DNA of 64,000 nt from HGM04593 sp045634305 (GCA_045634305.1 JAZQZZ010000048.1:109550-173549); one strand, 5' to 3'. Positions 18,199 to 27,254 are shown, counted from the stretch's first letter. The notes: a model not told the origin generated them from the letters alone. Numbers and translations: made by a program.

Positions 18199-18564
18199 AT
18201 GCGGACACTCCTCGCTGTAACCATTGCTCTTCTTTTGTCCGGTGGTACTGTGCTTGCAACTCCAGCCATGGCTGTAAAAAGTAATGTTGCAGTGGCCGAA
18301 AACATCCTGGACAAGTTGATTGCTGTGGTCAAGAAGTATAGCGGCAAGGTCGAGGCTGCTGATAGCGTTGAGGCGCTGAATGCTATCTATCAGGCATTCA
18401 AGCAGGAGATGACGGAGTTTGGCGAGAAACATGCCGGCGAGATTGCTGCATTTGACAAGTACCTTTCTGCCGAACAGATTGAAAAATACAAGGTCGCGTT
18501 TGAAACTGCAATCAAGCATTTTGAAAAATCCCTTGAGAAGAAAGCAATGCAGTTTATGGAATAA
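18199..18564 (+). CDS. Small secreted helical protein, paralogue 1
   Basis: A 121-residue protein with a signal peptide (about residues 1-25) and a mature part that looks all helical. It contains ENILDKLIAVVKKYSGKVE and then FGEKHAGEIAAFDKYLSAEQ. The gene 140 bp downstream encodes a clear paralogue with the same layout. I do not recognise a named family. It follows the M23/LysM gene by 15 bp and ends at its own terminator, so it may be cotranscribed with the cell-wall enzyme. Confidence 0.7.
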   Translation: MRTLLAVTIALLLSGGTVLATPAMAVKSNVAVAENILDKLIAVVKKYSGKVEAADSVEALNAIYQAFKQEMTEFGEKHAGEIAAFDKYLSAEQIEKYKVAFETAIKHFEKSLEKKAMQFME

Positions 18565-18588
18565 TGCCCCGACTGATGCAAACCGTGA

Positions 18589-18617
18589 AAAAAAGACCTC
18601 GTTGAGGTCTTTTTTTG
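18589..18617 (+). terminator. Intrinsic terminator
   Basis: A stem of 10 bp (AAAAGACCTC / GAGGTCTTTT) with a 3-base loop and a following T-run, 25 bp after the stop of the first small secreted protein gene. Confidence 0.85.
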
Positions 18618-18648
18618 TATTATATGTCTGCTTGTTTTAAGAAATACA

Positions 18649-18656
18649 TATATTTG
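18649..18656 (+). promoter_or_regulatory. -7 element (TATATTTG) for paralogue 2
   Basis: Exact TAnnTTTG match 47 bp before the ATG at 18703 and just after the preceding terminator, so the second paralogue appears to have its own promoter. Confidence 0.5.
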
Positions 18657-18702
18657 CGGTATAACTTATTGATTACTATGTCTAACTAACAAATACAGGA
18701 TT

Positions 18703-19086
18703 ATGAAAAAGTTTTTGATGACTGCTATTGCAGTGTTTATGATGTCGGGAACAGCGGTTGCCACAGAGAATGTAGTTGTTGTGAATAATAATGCTACAAC
18801 AGTACAGGCTGGCAATGTCATTGATAAACTCATCACTTTGATTAACGGTTATACAAAGAAAGTAAATGCAGTGAAGAGTGTTGAAGAATTGCTGAAGTGG
18901 TGTGAGGAATGCTATGATGAGATGATGGGCTTTGAGGAGAAACATGCCGATGAGATTATTAAACTTGAGAAAACCCTTACAGAGGAACAGATGGCAAGAT
19001 ATGAGACCAAGCTTGAGCAGGCTATTGAGGCGTTTGAGGCTGCAGTAGAGAAAAAGACCGAGCAGCTAATGGAGAGTGAAAGATGA
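18703..19086 (+). CDS. Small secreted helical protein, paralogue 2
   Basis: A 127-residue exported protein, related to the gene at 18,199. It has the same signal peptide length, a VIDKLITLINGYTKKVNAV segment matching the paralogue's ILDKLIAVVKKYSGKVEA, and an FEEKHADEI...LTEEQ segment matching FGEKHAGEI...LSAEQ. The mature part should be helical and acidic. It contains two cysteines (in WCEECYDE) that the other copy lacks. It has its own promoter and terminator. Function unknown. Confidence 0.7.
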   Translation: MKKFLMTAIAVFMMSGTAVATENVVVVNNNATTVQAGNVIDKLITLINGYTKKVNAVKSVEELLKWCEECYDEMMGFEEKHADEIIKLEKTLTEEQMARYETKLEQAIEAFEAAVEKKTEQLMESER

Positions 19087-19106
19087 TATAATATTGTTTA
19101 TAGGTA

Positions 19107-19142
19107 CAAAACAGCCTCACGTGATCACGCGAGGCTGTTTTT
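19107..19142. terminator. Intrinsic terminator
   Basis: An 11-bp stem (AAAACAGCCTC / GAGGCTGTTTT) around a 12-base loop, followed by T. The symmetric A/T edges let it work in both directions. Confidence 0.8.
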
Positions 19143-19164
19143 ATGCTGGTTATTATGTTAACCT

Positions 19165-19335
19165 GAGTTCGATATAAGCCAAATCAAATCGCGAATCTGT
19201 CATTTTGATGGAGCATAGCGACGAGACGTGTTGTTGAGGGTTCGGCCGAAAAAATCTCAAAATATCGCGAAATATGAGATCTCTCACGTACGTTCGAGAT
19301 GACAAAATACGCTAAAATTCTTATTTCGAACTCAC
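19165..19335. repeat. REP-like palindromic repeat, copy 1
   Basis: The unit GTCATTTTGATGGAGCATAG with a following CGACGAGAC reads forward from about 19,200. A reverse unit ending GAGATGACAAAAT lies near 19,300. The pair is itself bracketed by GAGTTCGATATAAG and CTTATTTCGAACTC. Related units occur at 39,779-39,890 and 55,700-55,795. No gene is seen between 19,143 and 19,354. Confidence 0.45.
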
Positions 19336-19354
19336 ATTATGTTAGTTTGAAAGG

Positions 19355-20707
19355 TTATTTCTTCTTACCGCATAACTGGCCTTTCAACTCAGTGTCAATA
19401 CCCAGGAATTCCATAATTGTCAACGGAATGTCTGTGTTGTCAATGACACCGTTGAATTTATCAGCTCCCTTGCCAATGGCAAACAGGGGAACAAATGTGC
19501 CCGAGTGGTTGCCGCTTGCCCATGAGATGAGCGCCTTGCGGTCAAGGTCGTAGATGGCATCGTATGCAATCTTGGTTGCAAGTTTGTTGGTCATATTCAC
19601 GCTCTCCTCGGCATTGTGCTTGTCGCGTGGTTCAACCCCTACATTCTCCTTTACCATACGCGTAACCTCGCCCCATGTGGTCTCCTTGAGGCCTTCGAGC
19701 ATTGCAACAAGGTTGTCGACGCTCACCTTCTGCGATTCAAGGACTTTAAGGTTGAGCTTGTACTCGCCGGTGTAGCCAAGAACAATACCGCCTGTCTCGT
19801 GGTCGGCTGTAACGATGATGAGTGTCTCATCCTTGTGCTTCTTGTAGAACTCGTATGCTTCGGCAATGGCAGCATTGAAGTCGAGCACCTCGTGAATCAT
19901 TGTGGCAGCATCGTCCCTGTGCGCTGCATAGTCAATCTTGCCGCCCTCGACCATCATGAAGAATCCATCTTTTTTGCCCTTCTTGCTAAGGAAATCAATA
20001 CCGGCCTTTGTAATCTGTGCAAGTGTCAGGTCGTCGGCAGTGCGGTCAATGGCATAAGGAACCTCCTCGGCAACGTTCTTCTGGTAGAGCATCATCTTCT
20101 CTGCCTTCTCCGCCTTTGCCATGTAGTCGTCATATCCGCGTGCAATGGCATAGCCCTGCTTCTCGGCTCTGCCGTAGAGGTCGCTGCGCTGTTCTGCTGT
20201 GCACTTTGCGTCACCTCCGGCATAGAAGTCATAGTCGGTCTCCAGCATCCACTGTGCAATCTCGTTGTAGTTGTTGCGGTCTACGTTGTGGGCATAGAAT
20301 GCCGATGGGGTAGCGTGGTTGATGCACACGGTGGTGGCAATGCCCACTGCCATGCCGCTGTTCTTGGCATGGAGTGCAACACTGTAGACATCGTTGCCCT
20401 CGGCGTCCTTTCCAATGCGGCCGTTGCTTGTTTTGCTGCCGGTTGAGAGCGCTGTTCCTGATGCGGCAGAGTCGGTCACTCCGTTGCTTGCCGAGAAAGT
20501 GGTGACAAATGCACTCTCGGGGAACTGTGTGAAGACCAGTTTCTGCGGGCGTCCAATAACTCCCTGCAGTTCGCCCAAATAGAGCTCTGTTGCAAGAACG
20601 TGCGATGGACCCATGCCATCGCCGATGAAGTAGAATATGTACTTTGGCTTTGCAAAGCCTGTTGCCACAATGAGCAACAAAAGCAGTGTTCCTAAAAAGC
20701 GTTTCAT
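19355..20707 (-). CDS. Secreted alkaline phosphatase (PhoA family)
   Basis: A 450-residue exported phosphomonoesterase. It has a signal peptide (1-19), the metal-ligand Asp in FIGDGMG (Asp30), and the nucleophile motif VTDSAASGT, with Ser80 corresponding to E. coli PhoA Ser102. A TADHETGG segment and a late SGNHSGT segment supply further metal ligands. It releases phosphate from organic esters in the periplasm. The serpin gene ends 20 bp upstream on the same strand, so the two may be cotranscribed. No Pho-box-like element is recognisable. Confidence 0.93.
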   Translation of the reverse strand: MKRFLGTLLLLLIVATGFAKPKYIFYFIGDGMGPSHVLATELYLGELQGVIGRPQKLVFTQFPESAFVTTFSASNGVTDSAASGTALSTGSKTSNGRIGKDAEGNDVYSVALHAKNSGMAVGIATTVCINHATPSAFYAHNVDRNNYNEIAQWMLETDYDFYAGGDAKCTAEQRSDLYGRAEKQGYAIARGYDDYMAKAEKAEKMMLYQKNVAEEVPYAIDRTADDLTLAQITKAGIDFLSKKGKKDGFFMMVEGGKIDYAAHRDDAATMIHEVLDFNAAIAEAYEFYKKHKDETLIIVTADHETGGIVLGYTGEYKLNLKVLESQKVSVDNLVAMLEGLKETTWGEVTRMVKENVGVEPRDKHNAEESVNMTNKLATKIAYDAIYDLDRKALISWASGNHSGTFVPLFAIGKGADKFNGVIDNTDIPLTIMEFLGIDTELKGQLCGKKK

Positions 20708-20727
20708 ATTATCATTTTTTTCTTAGT

Positions 20728-21954
20728 TTACTTTATTGCCGGGTTGCCTACCTTACCTGCAAACAGCACCTCGTTGCTGTTATCCTTCACTATCGCATAT
20801 ATGAATGGGCGGTCAAATGTTATGAATTCGGTTTTCGATGGTCTCATGGAAAGTAATCCTGTGACAGCCATAGTTACAGCGGCAGCCTCGGTTCCCTTTT
20901 CATTTACATTTATGTAGGTTTTCTGTACAACATCGCTGATGTAGAGCGCCTCGTCCGAGATCCCTCCGAACTGCGCCTTGCCTCCGAAAGCTCTCTTGAT
21001 GCCGAGGCTTGCCAGTGTGTTTTTGAGGCTCATGCCAAAGTCTGTTGTGAACTTGGGTAACGCAAGGAAAACATCACGTACTTCCATATTATGGAGTAAC
21101 GTGTCAAACTCCTTTGCTACATATTGGGCAGCCTCGTCGCATTTCACGCCTTCGCCCGGCAGGATGAAGAGCATGGTGTATCCGTCCTGCAATCTCTTTG
21201 ATACCATAGAGACGATGTTGTCACTGTAGAATGGCTCGTTAGAGCGGATTGCCATGGTGGGGACTTTAATCTCCTCGCCCTTTTCTGTGGTGAATTTCTC
21301 ATTGCTGGTGTTGCGCTCCTGGAATGGTTTGCTCCATGCCGCCTTAAAGTAGAGTGCATTGATGAGGAGCATGCGGTCGCTGTCTGTGAAACGGTCGAGT
21401 ATAGACTCAATCTTGCCATTGGTGTTCTCCTTGCACCAGTCATTGACACGTTTGACTGTCTTCTGGTTGAATCCGGCATTTTCAACCAGCGCATCGAAAT
21501 ATTCCTTATTCGTATCAACAAACTTCTGCTTTACGTCAAAACCGTCCTTAATCCATATTGAGTTTGCAATTCTCACGTCACCATGCTCGTTCCAAACAGT
21601 CTTTTCGGCAATATCATCCAATAGTCTGCGGCTCTTGATGTTGACGCTGTCGCCAAGTTGCATGACGTCGAGAATCTCTGTTCTGGTCTTGCCTTCGGCA
21701 CCATTGGCAACCATGGCCATTGCAAGCTGTGCACTCAGGGGCGACAGGCAGATGTTCTCCTTGTCCATCTCCCTGCAAGCCTCGCTCAGCAGTCGGCCCC
21801 AAAATGCGCCATCAGCCTCCATCTTCTTCTCCGTTGTAACAGTTGTTGCTCCATCGGTCGCAATGTCGGCAGTGCTTGTGCCCATCTTGTTCCTTGTGGT
21901 GCCGCACGATGCCAGTGCTGCAATTATTGTTATGTATAAAACTTTCTTTATCAT
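20728..21954 (-). CDS. Serpin-family protease inhibitor lipoprotein
   Basis: A 408-residue serpin with a lipoprotein signal (Cys17 after ALAS). Typical serpin blocks are NICLSPLSAQLAMAMVANGA, an NALYFKAAW segment and the C-terminal FDRPFIYAI. The reactive-centre hinge runs from Glu352: E-K-G-T-E-A-A-A-V-T, with Gly at P15, Thr at P14 and Ala at P12-P10, as needed for inhibition. Counting 17 residues gives a predicted P1-P1' of Leu368-Ser369, which suggests inhibition of chymotrypsin- or elastase-like serine proteases. It should be anchored to a membrane facing the periplasm or cell surface. It lies downstream of rseP. Confidence 0.92.
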   Translation of the reverse strand: MIKKVLYITIIAALASCGTTRNKMGTSTADIATDGATTVTTEKKMEADGAFWGRLLSEACREMDKENICLSPLSAQLAMAMVANGAEGKTRTEILDVMQLGDSVNIKSRRLLDDIAEKTVWNEHGDVRIANSIWIKDGFDVKQKFVDTNKEYFDALVENAGFNQKTVKRVNDWCKENTNGKIESILDRFTDSDRMLLINALYFKAAWSKPFQERNTSNEKFTTEKGEEIKVPTMAIRSNEPFYSDNIVSMVSKRLQDGYTMLFILPGEGVKCDEAAQYVAKEFDTLLHNMEVRDVFLALPKFTTDFGMSLKNTLASLGIKRAFGGKAQFGGISDEALYISDVVQKTYINVNEKGTEAAAVTMAVTGLLSMRPSKTEFITFDRPFIYAIVKDNSNEVLFAGKVGNPAIK

Positions 21955-21965
21955 GGATGTAACAG

Positions 21966-23300
21966 TTAGAATACAAATTTCATCAGGTCATTATATGTCG
22001 CAAGAATGAAAAGTCCCAAAAGCAACAACATTCCTACCATTTGCGCACGCTCCATGAATTTGTCACTGGGCTGTTTGCCGGTAATCAATTCATAGATGAG
22101 GAAGACTGCGTGTCCGCCATCAAGCGCAGGAATTGGAAGAATGTTCATGAATGCAAGTACTATTGACAGGAAGGCTGTCATCATCCAGAATGCATGCCAG
22201 TCCCATGTTGCCGGGAAGAGACTGCCGATTGAACCGAACATACCAACCGATTTTGCACCCTCGCTGCTGAATACATACTTGAAGTCGCTTACGTATCCCT
22301 TGAGTACGTCCATTCCATACGCAACACCTGCAGGGAATGATGCAAGGAATGAATAAGATATGTGCTCCGGGGTGTAGTCGTTGCCAACCGGGATGATGCC
22401 AAGCCGGTAGGTCGTATCGACGGTGGCTGTCAAATGTACAAGGCTGTCGCGCATAACCTCAACGTCGAATGTGGCCTTGCCCTCTGCTTTCAAGTTCTCC
22501 AATACCGGTGTGATGTCGCTCCATGAATATATTTCTTTGCCATCGATTGAAACTATCCGGTCGTTTGTCCTGATACCTGCATTTGCTGCAGCTACAGTCA
22601 CGCTGTCGATAGCGCCGACAATAGGGAGCATTCTGAATCCTATGAATCCTTTGTTCATGTTCAGCAAACCCAAGTCTTCGGGTATTGTAACATCGGTTTC
22701 CTTTCCATTGCGAATTACAGTTACCGTGTTTGCATCACATATCTGGCGCATGAGTTTTACAGCGCGTATATTATCAAGATAGAATTCGTGAACCTCTTGA
22801 CCGTCAATCTTTGTTATTTTGTCACCATCGGCAAAACCTATCTCCTTTGCTTTCTCATTGAAAACGAAACCGTTTTCCACCTTGTGCAGGTCCATGTACC
22901 GGTCGCCCCATGTGAACAAAACCATTGAGTATATGAACAGGGCAAGGATGAGGTTGAACATTACGCCGCCCACAATAATGAGCAGACGCTGCCAAGCCGG
23001 TTTAGAACGGTATTCCCAATTCTCTGCAGGCTTGTTCATCTGTTCGGTATCCATAGACTCGTCAATCATACCCGAGATCTTGCAGTAGCCGCCAAGTGGA
23101 ATCCAACCGATACCATATTCGGTGTCACTGTTCTTCGGTTTCCATTTGAACAGCGAGAATTTCCAGTCAAAGAAAAGATAGAACTTTTCTACGCGAACCT
23201 TGAAGATTCGTGCAAAAAGAAAGTGACCGAACTCGTGGACAAGCACCAACAGACTCAATGCCAGAATCAGCTGCAGTGCGCGTATCAAAAATATTTCCAT
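21966..23300 (-). CDS. rseP: RseP-type site-2 metalloprotease (M50)
   Basis: A 444-residue intramembrane zinc protease. The HExxH motif HEFGH lies at residues 22-26 in the first membrane helix, a PDZ-like region spans the middle, and the third zinc ligand should be in the late segment NILPIPALDGGH. Family members cleave membrane-bound anti-sigma factors or remnant signal peptides. It lies 32 bp after dxr, the order I recall from Bacteroides. This is the chromosomal copy; a quite different HExxH membrane protein is encoded in the island at 60,871. Confidence 0.92.
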   Translation of the reverse strand: MEIFLIRALQLILALSLLVLVHEFGHFLFARIFKVRVEKFYLFFDWKFSLFKWKPKNSDTEYGIGWIPLGGYCKISGMIDESMDTEQMNKPAENWEYRSKPAWQRLLIIVGGVMFNLILALFIYSMVLFTWGDRYMDLHKVENGFVFNEKAKEIGFADGDKITKIDGQEVHEFYLDNIRAVKLMRQICDANTVTVIRNGKETDVTIPEDLGLLNMNKGFIGFRMLPIVGAIDSVTVAAANAGIRTNDRIVSIDGKEIYSWSDITPVLENLKAEGKATFDVEVMRDSLVHLTATVDTTYRLGIIPVGNDYTPEHISYSFLASFPAGVAYGMDVLKGYVSDFKYVFSSEGAKSVGMFGSIGSLFPATWDWHAFWMMTAFLSIVLAFMNILPIPALDGGHAVFLIYELITGKQPSDKFMERAQMVGMLLLLGLFILATYNDLMKFVF

Positions 23301-23332
23301 AGTATAATGTTAGTTTTTTATTTCTTTTAAGG

Positions 23333-24493
23333 TTAAATCCAGCTTTTTACCATCTCTCTTATCTCCTTGTCTGTCTCAAGATAGTCGTCGAGTGTGGGTT
23401 TCAGTATGTATGTCGCCTTTTCCATTGCCCGCTCAATGAGTTTTGGCATGTCGGTGAACTTTATGCGCTCCTCAAGGAAAGCAGCAACGCATATCTCGTT
23501 TGCAGCATTCACCACGCATGGAATGTTGCCGCCTTCGGCAAGCGCTGTGTAGGCATGGCGCAGGTTGGGAAACAGCTCCAGATTGGGCTTCTCAAAGGTG
23601 AGTTCTTTCAATGTATTCCAGTCGATGCGCTCGAATGACGACGGCAAGCGCACGGGGTAGGTAAGTGCATACATGATTGGCAAACGCATGTCGGGTGTGC
23701 CAAGCTGTGCCTTTATGGCACCGTCACCAAACTGCACCATGGAGTGGATTACCGACTGTGGGTGCACCACAACCTCTATATCCTCTGCTCCTACGCCAAA
23801 CAGCCATTTGGCTTCCATTACTTCAAAACCCTTGTTCATCATGGATGCCGAGTCAATGGTTATCTTTGCCCCCATGTTCCAGTTGGGATGTTTGAGAGCC
23901 TGCTCGCGTGTGACGTGCTCAAGTTGTTCCTTTGTGAATGTGCGGAAGGGACCTCCCGATGCTGTGAGTATCAGCTTTTCCACTTTATTGTGCATCTCGC
24001 CTGCAAGACACTGGAAAATTGCCGAGTGCTCCGAGTCAACAGGCAATATAGGTGTCTGGTGCTTAATTGCCAACTCGTTTATCATCTCTCCTGCAACAAC
24101 CATTGTCTCCTTGTTGGCAAGTGCTATTGCTTTGCCGGCCTTTATGGCGTTGATTGTCGGGCGTAGACCCGAAAATCCCACCATGGCGGTAACTACTATG
24201 TCAATGGGCTTGGACTCCACAATCTGACATATGGATTCATATCCGCCGTATACCTTTATGGGCAGGTCGGCGAGTGCTTCCTTCAGCTTCGGGTATTTGC
24301 TTTCGTCGGCAATTACCACAGCCTCGGGCATGAATTTGCGCGCCTGCTCAATGAGCTCGTCGACGCGCGTGTTTGCTGTTATGGCATAGACCTCGAATTT
24401 GTCGGGGTGTTCTTCAACGACCTGTAATGTCTGTGTTCCTATGGAACCTGTTGAACCTAATATGGCAATGCAACGTTTTTTAATCTCTTCCAT
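23333..24493 (-). CDS. dxr: 1-deoxy-D-xylulose 5-phosphate reductoisomerase
   Basis: A 386-residue NADPH-dependent enzyme of the non-mevalonate isoprenoid pathway. The N-terminal GSTGSIGTQTLQ motif binds NADPH, PVDSEHSAIFQ holds the metal-binding Asp and Glu, and TASGGPFR is the flexible-loop signature. The length is typical. Its pathway partner ispD is at 13,989. It lies between an M23 gene and rseP on the minus strand. Confidence 0.95.
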   Translation of the reverse strand: MEEIKKRCIAILGSTGSIGTQTLQVVEEHPDKFEVYAITANTRVDELIEQARKFMPEAVVIADESKYPKLKEALADLPIKVYGGYESICQIVESKPIDIVVTAMVGFSGLRPTINAIKAGKAIALANKETMVVAGEMINELAIKHQTPILPVDSEHSAIFQCLAGEMHNKVEKLILTASGGPFRTFTKEQLEHVTREQALKHPNWNMGAKITIDSASMMNKGFEVMEAKWLFGVGAEDIEVVVHPQSVIHSMVQFGDGAIKAQLGTPDMRLPIMYALTYPVRLPSSFERIDWNTLKELTFEKPNLELFPNLRHAYTALAEGGNIPCVVNAANEICVAAFLEERIKFTDMPKLIERAMEKATYILKPTLDDYLETDKEIREMVKSWI

Positions 24494-24543
24494 AAATTGT
24501 TGCCGTTTTGTGCTGGTTATAAGTTATTTAGTGTTTGCCTTTT

Positions 24544-25401
24544 TTAGAATGCTATGTAAATGTTCGGGTCGAGCGGCTTGCCACGGTGCCACAGCTCCAG
24601 GTGTAGAAATTCGTTCTTTTTGCCACTTTTTTCGCCCGAGCCGTTACTCAGTGTGCCTATGACCTCGCCGCCATACACCTTGTCGCCCACTTGCTTGAGC
24701 AGGCGATAACAGTTGCGGTATATCGAGATGAGGTTCTCACGGTGCTGCAGTACTATTGTATAGCCATCATTTGCGGTGTAGTCGCTGAACACTACCACAC
24801 CGTCATGTATGGCAACAATGTTTTCTCCGGCCACTTCTGCTATGTCAACGCCATAGTGGTCTGTGCTCGGGTCAAATCTTTTCATGATTTCGCCTTTTGT
24901 GGGGCGGAAAAGGTTCAGTTCCTGCAAGGCTGCGACGCTGGCTGCTTGGGATGTGAGGTTATACTTCTCGCGTTCCTCCCAGTTCTTTACGAACTCGGCT
25001 TCAATTTCGGTCTTTTCTATCGAGAAATCCTTGTTCGAAACCGGTTGCGGAAAGTTCTTGAGCGAGTCAAGGGTTATGTCTCCGTTCATAATCGCACGGA
25101 TGTTTGCCAGATAGGCATCCTGTTTCTCAATCTCGTGCATCAGCGAGTCTACACGCAGGCTGTTGCTGACAATCTTGTCCTTTTCGCCTTTGTTGACATA
25201 GCCGGGCAGCATACTGCCTACCGGTGTGTACACAATTATGAGGAAAAGGACACTGGCCACAAGCATGAATGATATGAAGAGTGACAGAATTATGCGTAGC
25301 GGTGATATGTAGAAACCGCGTACGTCGTCAAGCTTGTTCTCGTTGTGTATTGTCAGGCGGTACTTGTGCAGAAGCCTGTTGCCGAAACTTCTCTTTTTCA
25401 T
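24544..25401 (-). CDS. Membrane-anchored M23 family peptidase
   Basis: A 285-residue protein with a cytoplasmic N-terminus of about 35 residues, one membrane helix (about 36-58), a coiled-coil-like stretch (about 75-150) and a C-terminal LytM domain. The domain has an HYGVDIA segment (zinc His and Asp) and a FLHLELWHRG segment. It may be a divisome or elongasome factor of the DipM/EnvC kind; the retained zinc residues suggest it could be active. It sits between rimM and dxr. Confidence 0.88.
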   Translation of the reverse strand: MKKRSFGNRLLHKYRLTIHNENKLDDVRGFYISPLRIILSLFISFMLVASVLFLIIVYTPVGSMLPGYVNKGEKDKIVSNSLRVDSLMHEIEKQDAYLANIRAIMNGDITLDSLKNFPQPVSNKDFSIEKTEIEAEFVKNWEEREKYNLTSQAASVAALQELNLFRPTKGEIMKRFDPSTDHYGVDIAEVAGENIVAIHDGVVVFSDYTANDGYTIVLQHRENLISIYRNCYRLLKQVGDKVYGGEVIGTLSNGSGEKSGKKNEFLHLELWHRGKPLDPNIYIAF

Positions 25402-25412
25402 GTCAATCTGTT

Positions 25413-25922
25413 TTAAAGGGAAACAAGGCCATGTGGCAGGTCAAAGATTATGTTCTGCGCGTCATGGTCAATGTCTGCAATGAACTCTTCCTGTGCCGGT
25501 ATCAGTATCTCCTCGCCATCTTTTTCCAGGACAAACAGTGTGTTCATTGTGCTGTCATCGATGTCTACTATCTCACCAATCTCTCCCAATGTCCTGTCTG
25601 TGGCTGTGAACCCGATGAAATATCCCAATGATACCTCATCGCTGTCTTCAACCCATTTGCGAGGGATGAAGGCCTCGCGGTTTGTCAGGTAACGTACCTC
25701 TTCGGCTGTTTCCATGCGTTCCATCTTTGCAATGAATGTATCACCGCTCTTCGGGCGTAGTGACTCAAAGAAGAAGGGCACCAATATGCCGTCAATGTCG
25801 CAGGCAACGAAGTCGCAGCCGTCGTCAAGCACGAAAGTGTCACCCTGCAATCCAATCTCTCCTTTTGTACCGTGTGGCTTAAGGAATTTTCCAAAGTATA
25901 CAAAATCCTCTTTCTTGAGCAT
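25413..25922 (-). CDS. rimM: Ribosome maturation factor RimM
   Basis: A 169-residue 30S assembly factor. The N-terminal beta-barrel begins YFGKFLKPHGTKGEI, the usual RimM opening, and the C-terminal PRC-barrel half contains GEIGEIVDIDDSTMNTLFVL. It binds ribosomal protein S19 during 16S processing. It is usually found with trmD or rplS in other phyla; here it follows murA. Confidence 0.93.
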   Translation of the reverse strand: MLKKEDFVYFGKFLKPHGTKGEIGLQGDTFVLDDGCDFVACDIDGILVPFFFESLRPKSGDTFIAKMERMETAEEVRYLTNREAFIPRKWVEDSDEVSLGYFIGFTATDRTLGEIGEIVDIDDSTMNTLFVLEKDGEEILIPAQEEFIADIDHDAQNIIFDLPHGLVSL

Positions 25923-25937
25923 ATCCGGTCTCCTCTC

Positions 25938-27242
25938 TTATGAACGTGTTATCTTTGCACCAATCTGGTTAAGTCTCTCCTCAAGGTTCTGGTATCCGCG
26001 GTCAATCTGTTCGATGTTGTCAATGCGGCTTACACCGTCGGCGCTCATCGCTGCAATGAGCAGAGCAATACCGGCTCTGATGTCGGGAGAACTCATTGCA
26101 CGTGGCTTCAATGTAAAGCGGCGGTCGTGGCCGATTACCACAGCACGGTGTGGGTCGCAAAGGATAATCTGTGCTCCCATGTCAATGAGCTTGTCTACAA
26201 AGAACAGACGGCTCTCAAACATCTTCTGATGGATGAGAACACTGCCTTTTGCCTGTATTGCAGTCACAAGAAGCACGCTCAAAAGGTCGGGGGTGAGTCC
26301 CGGCCATGGTGCGTCGCTGATGTTCATGATTGAACCGTCGATGAACGAGTCGATCTCGTAGTGTTCCTGTGAAGGGATGTATATATCGTCGCCTCTCTGT
26401 TCGAACTTGATACCGAGACGGCGGAAACTCTCGGGGATGATTCCAAGGTTCTCGAACGAAACGTTCTTTATCGTCAACTCACTCTGTGTCATTGCTGCCA
26501 TACCGATAAAACTGCCCACTTCAATCATGTCGGGCAGTGCGCGGTGAGTGCATCCACCGAGTGACTCCACACCTTCGATTGTTATAAGATTGCTTGCGAT
26601 GCCCGAAATCCTTGCACCCATCTTGTTAAGCATCTTGCAAAGCTGCTGGATGTATGGTTCGCAGGCTGCATTGTATATGGTTGTTGTGCCCTCGGCAAGC
26701 ACTGCTGCCATGATTATGTTTGCGGTACCGGTAACCGATGCCTCGTCAAGCAACATTGGACAGCCTTTGAGCTTGTCGGCGCTCATGCGGTATACTCTCT
26801 TCTCGGTGTCGAACGAGAATTGTGCACCCAGTTTCTGAAGGCCTAAAATGTGGGTATCTAATCGGCGGCGTCCAATCTTGTCTCCTCCGGGCTCGGACAT
26901 CGTTGCCTTTCCATATCGTCCCAATAATGGACCAATGAACATTACCGAACCCCTCAATCTTGAGCAGCCATTGATGTATTCCTCGCTCTCAATGTAGTCG
27001 AGATTGATGTTGTCGGCCTGGAATGTAAAGCATCCGACGCCATTTCGTGTTACCGACACACCCATGTTGATGAGCTGGTTTATCAGGTTGTTCACGTCGG
27101 CAATGTCGGGGATGTTTTCAATTGTCACCTTTTCGCTAGTGAGCAGGGTGGCGCAAATCTCCTGCAACACCTCGTTCTTCGCTCCCTGTGGGGTAATCTC
27201 GCCATGCAGCTTGTGGCCGCCCTCTATTATGAATGATGCCAT
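25938..27242 (-). CDS. murA: UDP-N-acetylglucosamine 1-carboxyvinyltransferase with Asp at the fosfomycin site
   Basis: A 434-residue enzyme that transfers enolpyruvate from PEP to UDP-GlcNAc, the first committed step of peptidoglycan synthesis. The start has the GAKNEVLQ motif with the family's Lys and Asn. The catalytic loop reads MSEPGGDKIGRR, with Asp121 where E. coli MurA has Cys115 in PGGC. Asp in this place is known from Mycobacterium and Chlamydia, where the enzyme works but is not alkylated by fosfomycin. The codon is GAC on the coding strand. It lies between DUF4290 and rimM. Confidence 0.95.
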   Translation of the reverse strand: MASFIIEGGHKLHGEITPQGAKNEVLQEICATLLTSEKVTIENIPDIADVNNLINQLINMGVSVTRNGVGCFTFQADNINLDYIESEEYINGCSRLRGSVMFIGPLLGRYGKATMSEPGGDKIGRRRLDTHILGLQKLGAQFSFDTEKRVYRMSADKLKGCPMLLDEASVTGTANIIMAAVLAEGTTTIYNAACEPYIQQLCKMLNKMGARISGIASNLITIEGVESLGGCTHRALPDMIEVGSFIGMAAMTQSELTIKNVSFENLGIIPESFRRLGIKFEQRGDDIYIPSQEHYEIDSFIDGSIMNISDAPWPGLTPDLLSVLLVTAIQAKGSVLIHQKMFESRLFFVDKLIDMGAQIILCDPHRAVVIGHDRRFTLKPRAMSSPDIRAGIALLIAAMSADGVSRIDNIEQIDRGYQNLEERLNQIGAKITRS

Positions 27243-27254
27243 ATTGTCCCGGTT

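Noticed and set aside
19616..20446. A 276-codon plus-strand frame opposite the alkaline phosphatase
   Set aside because: The minus-strand protein has all phosphatase motifs; the plus-strand product is Cys/Val-rich and unlike any family.
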